A DNA stretch of 64,000 nucleotides from contig NZ_CP096563.1 in NCBI RefSeq assembly GCF_023221595.1, positions 1-64,000 of the forward strand. The letters are read 5' to 3'. The notes under the pieces were generated by a model. It ran no database searches, was not told the DNA's origin, and worked only from the letters and a program-made list of their open reading frames with translations. Origin of the DNA: Rhodococcus qingshengii JCM 15477. GTDB taxonomy: Bacteria > Actinomycetota > Actinomycetes > Mycobacteriales > Mycobacteriaceae. Below are positions 11,424 to 20,953 of the stretch, in pieces. The translations under genes and the position numbers were made by a program. Numbering within the stretch: position 1 is the first letter of the stretch; each line of letters begins with the position of its first letter.

Positions 11424-11474
11424 GCCCTGTGCGCGGTTGAGGAGTCCCCGGACTCCCTTTCCGCGCACAGGGGC
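11424..11474. terminator. Nested hairpin between gyrB and gyrA
   Basis: CCCTGTGCGCGG (11425-11436) pairs with CCGCGCACAGGG (11461-11472), and inside it GGAGTCC (11441-11447) pairs with GGACTCC (11450-11456). The outer 12-bp and inner 7-bp stems are both perfect. The structure lies in the 87-bp gap before gyrA and may attenuate readthrough or stabilise the gyrB message. Confidence 0.65.
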
Positions 11475-11502
11475 TTGCCCCCTCTTTTAAGAAAGTGAGC
11501 TC

Positions 11503-14034
11503 ATGACCGACACCACGTTGCCACCGGACGGTCCACAACACGACCGGATCGAACCGGTCGACATCCAGCAGGAAATGCAGAACAGCTACATCGACTACGC
11601 CATGAGCGTCATCGTCGGTCGCGCTCTGCCGGATGTCCGCGACGGACTCAAGCCGGTGCACCGCCGCGTGCTCTACGCGATGTACGACAACGGATATCGC
11701 CCCGACCGCGGATACGTGAAGTCTGCCCGACCGGTCGCCGAGACCATGGGTAACTACCACCCCCACGGCGACTCCTCGATCTACGACACGTTGGTTCGTA
11801 TGGCCCAGCCGTGGTCGCTGCGTTACCCGCTCGTCGACGGTCAGGGAAACTTCGGCTCCCGCGGCAACGACGGCGCAGCCGCCATGCGTTACACCGAGTG
11901 CAGGCTCACGCCGCTCGCGATGGAAATGCTGCGCGAAATCGACCACGAGACAGTCGATTTCACCCCGAACTACGACGGCAAGACGCAGGAACCGACGGTT
12001 CTGCCCAGCCGTATCCCGAACCTGCTGATCAACGGTTCCAACGGCATCGCCGTCGGTATGGCCACCAACATTCCGCCGCACAACCTGCGTGAAGTTGCCG
12101 AGGCCATCTACTGGGCGCTCGACAACTTCGAAGCGGACGAGGAAGCCACCCTCGCGGCCGTCATGGAGCGCATCAAGGGACCCGACTTCCCCACGCACGG
12201 GCTCATCGTCGGTGGACAGGGCATCCAGGACGCCTACACCACCGGCCGTGGCTCCGTTCGTATGCGCGGCGTCGTCGAGATCGAAGAAGATGCCAAGGGC
12301 CGCACCACAATCGTCATCACCGAGCTGCCCTACCAGGTCAACCCGGACAACCTGATCACCTCCATCGCGGAGCAGGTTCGTGACGCCAAGATCGGTGGCA
12401 TCTCCGACATCCACGACGAGTCCTCGGACCGCGTCGGCATGCGCATCGTCGTCACCGTCAAGCGTGACGCCGTTGCCAAGGTCGTGCTGAACAACCTTTA
12501 CAAGCACACCCAGCTGCAGACCAGCTTCGGCTGCAACATGCTCTCCATCGTCGACGGAGTGCCGCGCACTCTGCGCCTCGACCAGATGATCCGTCTGTAC
12601 ACGGCGCATCAGCTCGAGGTCATCGTTCGTCGTACCAGGTACCTGCTTCGCAAGGCACAGGAGCGCGCCCACATCCTGCGCGGTCTGGTCAAGGCCCTCG
12701 ACGCTCTCGACGAGGTCATCGCCTTGATCCGTGCGTCGCAGACCGTCGACATCGCTCGCGCCGGATTGATGGAACTCCTCGACGTCGACGAGATCCAGGC
12801 CGACGCCATCCTCGGCATGCAGCTGCGTCGTCTGGCCGCCCTCGAGCGTCAGAAGATCGTCGACGAGTTGGCCGAGATCGAACTCGAAATCGCGGACCTC
12901 GAAGACATTCTGGCTCGCCCGGAGCGTCAGCGCGCGATCGTTCGTGACGAGCTCAAGGAAATCGTCGACAAGTACGGCGACGACCGTCGTACCCGCATCA
13001 TCGCCGCCGACGGAGACGTCAACGACGAGGATCTGATCGCCCGCGAAGACGTCGTCGTCACGATCACCGAGACCGGTTACGCCAAGCGCACCAAGACCGA
13101 CCTGTACCGCTCGCAGAAGCGCGGCGGCAAGGGTGTTCAGGGTGCCGGCCTCAAGCAGGACGACATCGTCTCGCACTTCTTCGTCACGTCGACGCACGAC
13201 TGGCTGCTGTTCTTCACCACGAAGGGCCGCGTCTACCGCGCCAAGGCTTACGAACTGCCCGAGGCGAGCCGTACAGCTCGCGGTCAGCACGTTGCCAACC
13301 TGCTGGCATTCCAGCCGGACGAGCGCATTCAGTCCGTCATCCAGATCAAGACGTACGAAGACGCGCCCTACCTGGTGCTCGCCACTCGCAACGGTCTGGT
13401 CAAGAAGTCCAAGCTCACCGACTTCGACTCCAACCGCAGCGGTGGCATCGTCGCCATCAACCTGCGCGGTGAAGACGAACTGGTCGGCGCTGTCCTCTGC
13501 TCCGCCGAAGACGACCTCCTTCTCGTCTCGGCACAGGGCCAGTCGATCCGCTTCTCGGCCACCGACGAGGCACTTCGTCCGATGGGCCGCGCCACTTCCG
13601 GTGTCCAGGGCATGCGTTTCAACGGTGACGACGAGCTGCTCTCGCTCAACGTCGTTCGTGAAGGAACGTTCCTCCTGGTCGCCACCTCGGGCGGTTACTC
13701 CAAGCGAACCGGCATGGAGGATTACCCGGTGCAGGGTCGCGGCGGCAAGGGCGTGCTCACGATTCAGTACGACAAGAAACGTGGCACTCTGGTCGGTGCG
13801 CTCATCGTCGACGACGACGACGAGCTGTACGCGATCACCTCGGGCGGCGGCGTCATCAGGACGGCTGCCAAGCAGGTTCGTAAGGCGGGACGCCAGACCA
13901 AGGGCGTGCGTCTGATGAACCTCGGCGAAGGCGACACACTGCTCGCGATTGCGCGCAACGCCGACGAGCCCGAAGAGCTCGCTGCAGAGACCACCGACAA
14001 CGCAGACAATGCCGATGGAGCTAAGGAGTCCTAG
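11503..14034 (+). CDS. gyrA: DNA gyrase subunit A
   Basis: GyrA is the DNA cleavage and rejoining subunit. The winged-helix breakage domain contains the catalytic Tyr130 in AAAMRYTE, and the quinolone-determining region reads [10 protein letters not shown] (86-95) with serines at 91 and 92 and Asp95. The C-terminal beta-pinwheel has the GyrA-box QKRGGKG. There is no intein interrupting the active-site tyrosine, unlike some mycobacterial gyrA genes. Length 843 residues. The stop codon overlaps the GTG of the following DUF3566 gene. Confidence 0.97.
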   Translation: MTDTTLPPDGPQHDRIEPVDIQQEMQNSYIDYAMSVIVGRALPDVRDGLKPVHRRVLYAMYDNGYRPDRGYVKSARPVAETMGNYHPHGDSSIYDTLVRMAQPWSLRYPLVDGQGNFGSRGNDGAAAMRYTECRLTPLAMEMLREIDHETVDFTPNYDGKTQEPTVLPSRIPNLLINGSNGIAVGMATNIPPHNLREVAEAIYWALDNFEADEEATLAAVMERIKGPDFPTHGLIVGGQGIQDAYTTGRGSVRMRGVVEIEEDAKGRTTIVITELPYQVNPDNLITSIAEQVRDAKIGGISDIHDESSDRVGMRIVVTVKRDAVAKVVLNNLYKHTQLQTSFGCNMLSIVDGVPRTLRLDQMIRLYTAHQLEVIVRRTRYLLRKAQERAHILRGLVKALDALDEVIALIRASQTVDIARAGLMELLDVDEIQADAILGMQLRRLAALERQKIVDELAEIELEIADLEDILARPERQRAIVRDELKEIVDKYGDDRRTRIIAADGDVNDEDLIAREDVVVTITETGYAKRTKTDLYRSQKRGGKGVQGAGLKQDDIVSHFFVTSTHDWLLFFTTKGRVYRAKAYELPEASRTARGQHVANLLAFQPDERIQSVIQIKTYEDAPYLVLATRNGLVKKSKLTDFDSNRSGGIVAINLRGEDELVGAVLCSAEDDLLLVSAQGQSIRFSATDEALRPMGRATSGVQGMRFNGDDELLSLNVVREGTFLLVATSGGYSKRTGMEDYPVQGRGGKGVLTIQYDKKRGTLVGALIVDDDDELYAITSGGGVIRTAAKQVRKAGRQTKGVRLMNLGEGDTLLAIARNADEPEELAAETTDNADNADGAKES

Positions 14035-15428
14035 TGAGCACTCCCAACCAGCCGGGCAGTGACCAGAAGAGCGAAAGCACTTCAGGTTCGACGCCACCGA
14101 AGCCGGAGCAGGCAACTGCTCCGGCGGGGCCGCAGACCTCGAAACCTGCAGCTCCAGCGGACGGCGGACCCAAAGCTTCCGAGGCAGCTCCGGCGCCCAA
14201 GGCACCGGAGCCGCCTCGCGGCCCGTCGGCTCAGAAGCCGGCGGGTGGGGCTTCCGACGCCGCGGGTGCGGCCAAGGGTCAAGCTCCTTCCGCTCCTTCA
14301 GTGGCTCCGGCTGCGCCGGTAACTTCGGCAAAGGGTGACGGTCAGGCTCCGCCGCAACCGGTTGCCAATCAGGCTCGTGGCAGCCAGGCGCCGCCGTGGC
14401 AACGCGGACCCCAGCCGTCGGGTCAGCCGCAGGGGCAGCCAGCTCAGAACCCGGCTGCTCAGAACCCGGCGTCCAAGGCCCCGGCGTCGAAGGCTCAGCC
14501 ACCGCAGAATCAGGCTCCGCAAAGTCAGCCGCAGACCAACATCACGCGCCCAGCCGGCGCTGGTGCTCCTGCGGGTCGACCGGCAGCTCCTGCCGGGGGT
14601 AAGCCGCCTGCGGGTCCGCAGCGTCCTGCCGCGGCCGGCCCGGCGCAGGGTGGTCCGGTGCAGGGTGGTCCGGCCAAAAACCCCGCGCAGGGTGGTGCGC
14701 CGAAGGGACAGCCACAGGCGGGTCGCCCCGCTGCCGGTGCACAGACGGGTCGTCCTGCCGGCAACCCGTCGGCACGTCCCGTCGTGACAGGAACGGCGGC
14801 TGCCGCAGCTTCCGGTGGCGTCGCCGGCGCGGCAGCAGCCAAGGCTGTTGCACCCTCGGGCGCAAATCCCAAGGCTGCAAACGCCACGGTCGCCAATCCC
14901 ACGGTCGCTAATCCGAAAGCAAAAGCCGCCGCGATCGACGGGCCGACTCGGCACATCGATCGCAAGGATCTACCGAAGGACATGCCTGACCTCTCCGAGG
15001 CCAAGCATCCGTTGCCTGCTGCGGTGAAGGGTGAGAAAACTCACGCCGTATCGGCTTCGGTCGTGGACGGTGCGCCGCTGCGCGCAACGGTCCAGATCCG
15101 TCGTATCGACCCGTGGTCCACGCTCAAGATCACATCCGTGATCTCGGTGTCGCTGTTCTTCGTGTGGATGGTGGCCGTCGGACTGCTCTACGTCGTTCTC
15201 GACGGCATGGGCGTCTGGGATCGCCTGAACAACGCGTTCACCGACATCGTTGCCGATGGCGGCTCCGACGGTCTGGTGACGGCCGGCCAGGTCTTCGGCT
15301 ACGCCGCACTGATCGGTATCGCGAACATGGTGCTTTTCACGGCACTCGTCACGATCGGATCGTTCATCTACAACCTCTGCAGCGACCTGGTTGGCGGCGT
15401 AGAGGTAACTCTCGCCGACCGCGACTGA
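14034..15428 (+). CDS. DUF3566 membrane protein with long Pro/Ala/Gln-rich N-terminus
   Basis: The first ~290 residues are low-complexity (Pro, Ala, Gln, Gly, with repeats such as [17 protein letters not shown]), probably disordered and cytoplasmic. The C-terminal ~115 residues form the DUF3566 domain with two membrane segments (near [20 protein letters not shown] and [20 protein letters not shown]). It corresponds by position to Rv0007, immediately after gyrA. Translation is coupled to gyrA through a one-base overlap. The function of DUF3566 is not established; its constant company with gyrase and tRNA genes is a positional fact only. Confidence 0.85.
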   Translation: MSTPNQPGSDQKSESTSGSTPPKPEQATAPAGPQTSKPAAPADGGPKASEAAPAPKAPEPPRGPSAQKPAGGASDAAGAAKGQAPSAPSVAPAAPVTSAKGDGQAPPQPVANQARGSQAPPWQRGPQPSGQPQGQPAQNPAAQNPASKAPASKAQPPQNQAPQSQPQTNITRPAGAGAPAGRPAAPAGGKPPAGPQRPAAAGPAQGGPVQGGPAKNPAQGGAPKGQPQAGRPAAGAQTGRPAGNPSARPVVTGTAAAAASGGVAGAAAAKAVAPSGANPKAANATVANPTVANPKAKAAAIDGPTRHIDRKDLPKDMPDLSEAKHPLPAAVKGEKTHAVSASVVDGAPLRATVQIRRIDPWSTLKITSVISVSLFFVWMVAVGLLYVVLDGMGVWDRLNNAFTDIVADGGSDGLVTAGQVFGYAALIGIANMVLFTALVTIGSFIYNLCSDLVGGVEVTLADRD

Positions 15429-15503
15429 CCTGCGAAAACATTGCTCCGCCGGGCCCGTTTTGGTGTCAGCGGCCCGGTGGGGTAATCTTTGGAATCGGTT
15501 CAG

Positions 15504-15577
15504 GGGCCTATAGCTCAGGTGGTTAGAGCGCTTTACTGATAATGAAGAGGTCGGAGGTTCAAGTCCTCCTAGGCCCA
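15504..15577 (+). tRNA. ileT: tRNA-Ile(GAT)
   Basis: A 74-base cloverleaf: acceptor GGGCCTA pairs with TAGGCCC, the D-arm contains AGCTCAGGTGGTTAGAGC, the anticodon loop CTGATAA gives GAT, and the T-arm is GGAGGTTCAAGTCCTCC. The discriminator base is A; CCA is not encoded. It lies downstream of gyrA as in other mycolata. Confidence 0.97.
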
Positions 15578-15606
15578 CTCCCATGTGCCGAAGAAGGGTT
15601 GCTGGA

Positions 15607-15717
15607 ATGAAGGTTTTCCTGCTTGTCGGGGCCGGAATTCTGGTAGCTCTCGGGGTCACCAAGCTGATCAAAAGTCAGCGCGGAGACAAGGTTTGGCACG
15701 ATTTGGAAACAGGATAG
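15607..15717 (+). CDS. 36-residue DLW-39-like small membrane protein
   Basis: A very short gene lying between tRNA-Ile and tRNA-Ala. The product starts MKVFLLVGAGILVALG, a single hydrophobic helix, followed by a basic stretch and ends KVWHDLETG. Short proteins of this design, called DLW-39 after a conserved aromatic tail, are found at this place in other actinobacteria; I make the match by size, architecture and position. There is a weak GAAGGGTTGCTGGA leader before the ATG. Function unknown. Confidence 0.6.
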   Translation: MKVFLLVGAGILVALGVTKLIKSQRGDKVWHDLETG

Positions 15718-15753
15718 AACCTAGGTACTCTGACTCCGGTCAGAAAACCGAAC

Positions 15754-15826
15754 GGGGCCTTAGCTCAGTTGGTAGAGCGCTGCCTTTGCAAGGCAGATGT
15801 CAGGAGTTCGAATCTCCTAGGCTCCA
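15754..15826 (+). tRNA. alaT: tRNA-Ala(TGC)
   Basis: A 73-base cloverleaf: acceptor GGGGCCT pairs with AGGCTCC (one G-U), D-arm AGCTCAGTTGGTAGAGC, anticodon loop CTTTGCAAG with TGC, T-arm CAGGAGTTCGAATCTCCT. The discriminator base is A; CCA is not encoded. Confidence 0.97.
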
Positions 15827-15836
15827 CAGTAAGAAA

Positions 15837-15868
15837 ACACCCTCCCGGGATCCGGGAGGGTGTTTTTG
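15837..15868 (+). terminator. Rho-independent terminator after tRNA-Ala
   Basis: ACACCCTCCCGG (15837-15848), loop GAT, then CCGGGAGGGTGT (15852-15863) and a run of T. A strong canonical terminator ending the tRNA transcript. Confidence 0.9.
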
Positions 15869-15919
15869 TATGCCGATGTACCCGATCTCTGCTCGCCCCG
15901 GCCGGTGCCCGACTTGTGT

Positions 15920-16011
15920 GGTTCCACCCCACCCCTTCTTGAGCGAACGGCACTTTCGGCGCACTGGAGGCGATGAACATGCCGTTCGCTCGGAGTGGGG
16001 TGGCCGGAACC
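15920..16011. repeat. 92-bp imperfect inverted repeat (MITE/REP-like)
   Basis: GGTTCC at 15920 and GGAACC at 16011 bound a dyad whose arms share CACCCCA and GAGCGAACGGCA (left arm 15941-15952; right arm TGCCGTTCGCTC at 15980-15991). The central part contains CACTTTCGGCGCACTGGAGG. It is non-coding and sits between the tRNA terminator and the next gene. The motif AGCGAACGGCACTTTC is one I associate with dispersed actinobacterial intergenic repeats; only one copy is seen in this window. Confidence 0.6.
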
Positions 16012-16111
16012 GCGCCCACTATGGACCGTTCGTCCCGAATTCTCCGGAAAGTCTAGTGGTCATAACCAGCCGGGCGTAGCGTGAGGAGAACCCAATTTCA
16101 GGAGGTTCGTA

Positions 16112-17221
16112 GTGCTTCACAACGACATTCCCAGCCACGGTGAAATTGCCGCACTCGCGGAGGTGGAGGGGCCCACCTGCATCACCATCGTGACTCCGAC
16201 TGAAGATGCGCCTCAGGATTACGACAAAGCGCGCATCGCCTTCAAGGACCAGGTCCGCTCGGCACTCGCATCGGTGGAGGATCCGGCCGAGCGCAAGCAG
16301 TTCGAGGCCGAATACGCAGAACTCGACGACGACGACGATTTCTGGCGCTTCCAGTCGCGCTCATTGGTCACGTACGCGACGCCGGACCGTCTGGTGACCT
16401 TCCGCCTCCCCAACCGTCTGCAGGCGCTCGAAACGGTCAGCGATCGGTTCCATCTCAAGCCACTGCTCCGTTCGGTGACGTTCCCCCAGACGGCGTTTGT
16501 TCTCGCTCTGGCAGAGGGTTCGGTGCGACTGATCGAGATCGCCGCCGATCAACCGGCCGACGAGGTTCGTGTTCAGGGAATGCCGAAGAACGCTGCGGAT
16601 CACGCGGGCAAGTCGTCGATCAACAGTCGCACCGAGGCGGGTCGGCTCTCGGGTTCGGACAGCCGAAAGCTGCGCGTCAATCAGTACGCCCGCGCAGTCG
16701 ATCACGAGGTCCGCGGTGTGCTCGCCGGCCGTGACGTCCCCTTGATTCTGGCCGCTGCGGAACCCATCGCGTCGGTGTATCGCTCCGTGAATTCGTACCG
16801 CCACCTGGTCGACAAAACCGTCGAGGGAAACCCCGAAGCCTTGTCGACGCAGGAAGTGGCGGACGGTTCGCGTCCGGCGCTCGACGACTTCCATGCCGAG
16901 CAGCTGGCGGCGGTGCGGGACACCTTCAATGTGCGCACGGAACAAGGTCGCACTCAAACCGACGTCGCCGACGTGGCAACAGCCGCGACGTACGGACAGG
17001 TCGACACCGTTTTCATCGACATAGATTCCGTCGTACCCGGAAGTCTCGATCCCCAGACGGGCGCTCTCACGACCGGTGAGTCGACCAACGGAAGCACCTA
17101 CGGGGTCGTCGACGAGATCGCTCGTCGTGCGCTCCTGACGGGTGCGCGGGTGCTCGCTGTTCGCGCGGAGGACATTCCGGGCGGCGGCGCAGTTGCCGCG
17201 ATTTTGCGCTTCGCCCCGTAA
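16112..17221 (+). CDS. baeRF-type (release-factor-like) protein
   Basis: A 369-residue soluble protein resembling the bacterial family of archaeo-eukaryotic release-factor domain (baeRF) proteins: it opens with an ITIVTPTEDAPQDYDKARIAFKD segment, has a central segment with KLRVNQYARAVDHEVR and a C-terminal eRF1 domain-3-like part that ends with ALLTGARVLAVRAEDIPGGGAVAAI. The family is suspected to act on ribosomes or RNA, but a function has not been shown to my knowledge. The GTG start follows a good AGGAGG at 16100-16105. The inverted repeat at 15920-16011 lies upstream. Confidence 0.65.
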   Translation: MLHNDIPSHGEIAALAEVEGPTCITIVTPTEDAPQDYDKARIAFKDQVRSALASVEDPAERKQFEAEYAELDDDDDFWRFQSRSLVTYATPDRLVTFRLPNRLQALETVSDRFHLKPLLRSVTFPQTAFVLALAEGSVRLIEIAADQPADEVRVQGMPKNAADHAGKSSINSRTEAGRLSGSDSRKLRVNQYARAVDHEVRGVLAGRDVPLILAAAEPIASVYRSVNSYRHLVDKTVEGNPEALSTQEVADGSRPALDDFHAEQLAAVRDTFNVRTEQGRTQTDVADVATAATYGQVDTVFIDIDSVVPGSLDPQTGALTTGESTNGSTYGVVDEIARRALLTGARVLAVRAEDIPGGGAVAAILRFAP

Positions 17222-17283
17222 ACAGACTGGACGCGTGTGCGCCTCGTGACCTGATTCGGGCACGGGGCGCATACGATTCCGGC

Positions 17284-18948
17284 ATGAAACGTGTGTGGGA
17301 ACGGCTGCGCCTCTATTGCAAGACGCTGCACCCGGTCGGGCTTGCCTTTGCTCTGGTCTTCTTCACCTGGTCGATGAGTCCGTCCCTGTTGCCGCGCGCG
17401 TGGTACCTGCAGGGCGTTGCGACGGGCATCTCGCTCGCCATGGGATACGGCGTCGGCGTGACGGTTGCCTGGATGATCCGCAAGTGCGGCGTCGAACCGC
17501 AGTGGTCGGATCGCACCAAGAAGATCGGCTGGCGAATCCTGTTGGTCGCGGCCGTCATTCTGGTGCCGACGTTCTTGGTCCTCGGTTCGTGGTGGCAGCA
17601 GATCGTTCGCGATCTCGTGGAAGCTCCACGCACCAATCAAGCGAATTATCTTCTGGTGCTGATGATTTCGCTCGGAATCTGGTTCATCCTGCTCGAGGCA
17701 GGCCGTGGTCTTCGGTTCACCACCAACAAGCTCACCGCCGTCGCACTACGGTTCGTTCCCCTCGAGGCGGCGAAGGTCGGCAGCTTGATCGTCATCTTCG
17801 CCCTCGGCATCTTCATCGTGAACGGTGCGCTGTACAACGGGCTGATCGCCTTCGCGAACTGGAGTTTCTCCGGTGCGGATCACGAAACACCGGACGGCAT
17901 CGAACAGCCCATGATTGCAGAGCGCAGCGGTTCGCCGATGTCCGCCGAGGCTTGGGATTCTCTCGGCCAGGAGGGGCGCACCTTCATGGGTAGCGGTCCC
18001 ACCGCAGCCGAGATCTCTGCATTGACCGGACGTGAAGCGAAGCAACCGATCCGGGTGTATGCCGGACGTGAATCCTCGGACTCGATCAACGGTGTCGCAC
18101 AGCGGGTCGTCGACGAGTTGGAGCGCACCGGCGGATTCGACCGCGGAACTCTCGCAGTTGTCACGACCACCGGTCGCGGTTGGGTGAACGAGGACGTCGC
18201 GTCGGCGTTCGAGTACGTCGAGGGCGGGGACACGGCGATCGCGTCGATGCAGTACTCGTTCCTTCCGAGTCCGTTGGCCTTCATCGCCGACCGTGAGACG
18301 CCGATGATCGCCGGCCGCGCGCTGTTCAACGCGGTCTACGCCAAGTGGATCGACTTGCCCGTTGAGACGCGACCCGAACTGGTTGTCTTCGGTGAGAGCC
18401 TCGGCTCCTACGGTGGCCAGGCCGCATTCGCCGGCGCTCAGGACATGATGACGCGCGTCGACGGCGCACTGTGGGTCGGAACCCCCAACTTCACTGCTCA
18501 GTGGCAGGAAATCACGGACAGTCGTGACTCGGGCTCACCGGAGATTCTGCCGGTGATCGACGGTGGCCAGGCAATTCGGTTTGCCGGTGATCCGGAAGAT
18601 CTGGAGCTGAAGTCGGACTGGGACGACGATCGCATCGTGTACTGGCAGCACGCCAGCGACCCGATCACGTGGTGGTCCTTCGACCTGCTGCTCAACAAGC
18701 CGGACTGGCTCAAGGAACCGCTGGGTCGCGACGTGGATCCGGGAATGACATGGGTTCCTCTCGTGACCTTCTGGCAGGTCACCCTCGACATGGTCTTCTC
18801 GGCTGACGTCCCGTCCGGGCACGGTCACAATTACGGCGAGGATGCAGCGGACATGTGGGCCAAGATCCTGCACCCCGAGGCCTGGACCTCGGCTGATACC
18901 GACAAGCTTCGTTCGCTGCTGACCACCAATCTGGAGCCCACGAAGTAG
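17284..18948 (+). CDS. Membrane-anchored alpha/beta hydrolase (Abhydrolase_9 type)
   Basis: A 554-residue protein. The first ~200 residues contain four or five membrane helices (starting with HPVGLAFALVFFTWSMSPSLLPR), matching the N-terminal domain that goes with PF10081 hydrolases. The C-terminal catalytic part has the nucleophile elbow GESLGS (Ser372). The family is widespread in mycolic-acid bacteria; substrate unknown, an envelope ester is plausible. It is transcribed with the same orientation as the baeRF gene 62 bases upstream. Confidence 0.8.
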   Translation: MKRVWERLRLYCKTLHPVGLAFALVFFTWSMSPSLLPRAWYLQGVATGISLAMGYGVGVTVAWMIRKCGVEPQWSDRTKKIGWRILLVAAVILVPTFLVLGSWWQQIVRDLVEAPRTNQANYLLVLMISLGIWFILLEAGRGLRFTTNKLTAVALRFVPLEAAKVGSLIVIFALGIFIVNGALYNGLIAFANWSFSGADHETPDGIEQPMIAERSGSPMSAEAWDSLGQEGRTFMGSGPTAAEISALTGREAKQPIRVYAGRESSDSINGVAQRVVDELERTGGFDRGTLAVVTTTGRGWVNEDVASAFEYVEGGDTAIASMQYSFLPSPLAFIADRETPMIAGRALFNAVYAKWIDLPVETRPELVVFGESLGSYGGQAAFAGAQDMMTRVDGALWVGTPNFTAQWQEITDSRDSGSPEILPVIDGGQAIRFAGDPEDLELKSDWDDDRIVYWQHASDPITWWSFDLLLNKPDWLKEPLGRDVDPGMTWVPLVTFWQVTLDMVFSADVPSGHGHNYGEDAADMWAKILHPEAWTSADTDKLRSLLTTNLEPTK

Positions 18949-18985
18949 TCGTAAACGGTTGTAATTCAGCCTGTTAAGGCGAAAA

Positions 18986-19012
18986 CCTCACGAAAAAGTG
19001 TTACGTGAGGTA
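18986..19012. promoter_or_regulatory. Inverted repeat upstream of the secreted lipase
   Basis: ACCTCACG (18986-18993) and CGTGAGGT (19005-19012) form a perfect 8-bp dyad separated by 11 bases, about 65 bases before the lipase start. It looks like an operator for a dimeric regulator. Confidence 0.4.
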
Positions 19013-19075
19013 TGTGTTACTCTGCGTTCGCTGTGTGCCAAGCCACAGCGCAAGCGAACGTGGGGAGATCGAAAC

Positions 19076-20353
19076 GTGAAGAGCAGAGCATGGTGGGCGG
19101 CCGGGGTCTCCGTCGCGGCACTGGTCATGGGTGCTGTGACGGCCCCTGCCGCAACGGCGGAGCCGGCGGATTTCTACACGCCGCCGTCGGAGCTTCCGGC
19201 AGGTGCCAACGGAGATCTCATCAAGAGTGAGCCGTCACCACTGCTGCTGAGCGTGCCCGGATCGAACGGTGCGTGGCCGGCAACCGCCACCAAGATCATG
19301 TACCGAAGCGAGGACGCCAAGGGCGCCCCCGTTGCCGTGACGGGCACCTATCTCGAACCGTCGAACCCGTGGACCGGGCAGGGGGCGCGTCCACTGGTTG
19401 CCGCAGCGGTAGGAACGCATGGGCAGGGCGATCAATGCGCACCATCCAAGCTGTTCAACACCGGTATCGAGTACCAGTTCCCGACGGACGTCATGGTCGG
19501 CTACGAGTCCATCTGGGTGAACACGTTGCTGCTCAACGGCATTGCCGTCGTCGTCACCGATTACGAGGGCCTCGGAACTCCGGGCGATCACACCTACGTC
19601 AACCGTGAAGCCGAAGCACACGCGGTTCTGGACTCAGTGCGAGCCGCTCAGCAACTCCCGAACACGAGCATTCCCGCCGACGGCCCCATCGGACTGTGGG
19701 GTTACTCGCAAGGTGGTGGAGCTGCCGCTGCCGCAACGGAATTGAAGCCGTCATATGCTCCCGAGCTTGATCTCAAGGGCACGTATGCAGGCGCTCCGCC
19801 CGCCGATCTGGCGGCGACGCTGCAGCAGGTCGACGGCACGTTCCTCACCGGAGTGATCGGATACGCGCTCAACGGGATCCTTGCCCAGTACCCCGAGGTT
19901 CAGTCGCTGCTCGACGCCGAGATCAACGATCGCGGCCGACAGATGTTGGCCGCCACCAAGAACCAGTGTGTCGCCGAAAGTGGATTGCAGTTCGGCTTCC
20001 AGCAGTCGTCGAGCTTCACCAATTCCGGTGAATCACTCTCCGCAGTTCTGGCGCGTCTACCCATGGCGCAGGCAATCCTCGACGAGCAGAAGATCGGCAA
20101 GCTGACGCCGGAGTCGCCCGTGCTCATTCAGCATGGCCGCTCCGACGACATCGTTCCGTTCGGCCAGGGACAGCAACTGGCGCGAGACTGGTGCGGCAAG
20201 GGCGCGACGGTGCAGTTCTCCGTCAACGAACTGCCCCCGATCATTCCGGGACTGGCAATCAATCACGCGACGCCGTACCTGGTGGGTACCCCCGAATCCA
20301 TCGGATACATGATCGATCGCTTCAACAATGTCCCGGCGCCGTCCAACTGCTGA
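19076..20353 (+). CDS. Secreted lipase of the LIP family (PF03583)
   Basis: An exported esterase/lipase. From the GTG at 19076 (preceded by GGGGAGATC) the protein begins VKSRAWWAAGVSVAALVMGA and has a signal peptide ending near APAATA. The mature part contains GYSQGG (Ser211), an acid-bearing loop HGRSDDIVPFGQG and a likely catalytic His in INHATP near the end. This is the layout of actinobacterial LIP-family triacylglycerol lipases. An upstream in-frame start at 18998 would put 26 non-signal residues first and is rejected. Terminator follows at 20370-20398. Confidence 0.85.
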   Translation: MKSRAWWAAGVSVAALVMGAVTAPAATAEPADFYTPPSELPAGANGDLIKSEPSPLLLSVPGSNGAWPATATKIMYRSEDAKGAPVAVTGTYLEPSNPWTGQGARPLVAAAVGTHGQGDQCAPSKLFNTGIEYQFPTDVMVGYESIWVNTLLLNGIAVVVTDYEGLGTPGDHTYVNREAEAHAVLDSVRAAQQLPNTSIPADGPIGLWGYSQGGGAAAAATELKPSYAPELDLKGTYAGAPPADLAATLQQVDGTFLTGVIGYALNGILAQYPEVQSLLDAEINDRGRQMLAATKNQCVAESGLQFGFQQSSSFTNSGESLSAVLARLPMAQAILDEQKIGKLTPESPVLIQHGRSDDIVPFGQGQQLARDWCGKGATVQFSVNELPPIIPGLAINHATPYLVGTPESIGYMIDRFNNVPAPSNC

Positions 20354-20369
20354 CGGCCAGGCATCGAAA

Positions 20370-20398
20370 AGCCCCGGAACACAGTGTGTTCCGGGGCT
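20370..20398. terminator. Bidirectional terminator between lipase and cwsA
   Basis: AGCCCCGGAACACA and TGTGTTCCGGGGCT form a near-perfect 14-bp stem with AAAA before it and CTTGT after it. It separates two convergent genes and can serve both. Confidence 0.85.
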
Positions 20399-20410
20399 CT
20401 TGTATGTCGA

Positions 20411-20863
20411 CTACGCGGTCTTCTCGGCCGAGTTCTCCTCGAGGCGCGGGGGTGCGGAAGCGACCGGCGGATGCTCGCGTCGGCGGCTCTTGAAGAACAC
20501 CGCGCCACCGATCACCGCAACACCGGCGATGACGAACACCGTGACGCGCTTGCGGCCGCGAGGCTTCTCGGTGCGTTCCGCGGACTTCGTAGGGATAGCC
20601 TTTGCGCGCTCGACGCCCTTCTTGGCGAGGACTTTGCCCTGACGGCCCAGGAACAACCCGACCTGCCCAGCGCCGCGAGCGACCGACGTGGCGACCACCG
20701 CAGCGATGCGGCGAGCGTTGTCGGCTGCCTCGGACTCTTTGATGCGAGCCGCTGTCTCTTCGAGGTAGGCGGCAGTCTCGTCGAAGGTGTCCTCGACGCG
20801 GGCGCGCGCGTGATCGAAGGTGTCGGGCAACTGCGTGCTGAGGGACTCGGTCACTCGTGTCAT
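20411..20863 (-). CDS. cwsA: CwsA-like cell-wall/division membrane protein
   Basis: About 150 residues. A charged, alpha-helical N-terminal part (residues ~1-95) is followed by a basic stretch, one C-terminal membrane helix (VTVFVIAGVAVIGGAVFF), then RRR and a short Pro-rich tail. CwsA of M. tuberculosis (Rv0008c), which cooperates with CrgA and Wag31 in polar growth and division, has the same build and lies at the same place between alaT and ppiA. The match is by synteny and architecture; primary sequence similarity looks low. I started at the ATG at 20863 (MTRVTESL). Confidence 0.65.
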   Translation of the reverse strand: MTRVTESLSTQLPDTFDHARARVEDTFDETAAYLEETAARIKESEAADNARRIAAVVATSVARGAGQVGLFLGRQGKVLAKKGVERAKAIPTKSAERTEKPRGRKRVTVFVIAGVAVIGGAVFFKSRRREHPPVASAPPRLEENSAEKTA

Positions 20864-20953
20864 GACTTCACTGTGCCATAACAGTGGGGCGAGGACAGGG
20901 AGACTTTTGCGGGGCGACATCCGCGAGAACGCCGGCAATGGCACGATGGTGGT

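Noticed and set aside
11503..14034. Intein in gyrA
   Set aside because: The catalytic tyrosine region is continuous and the protein has normal length.
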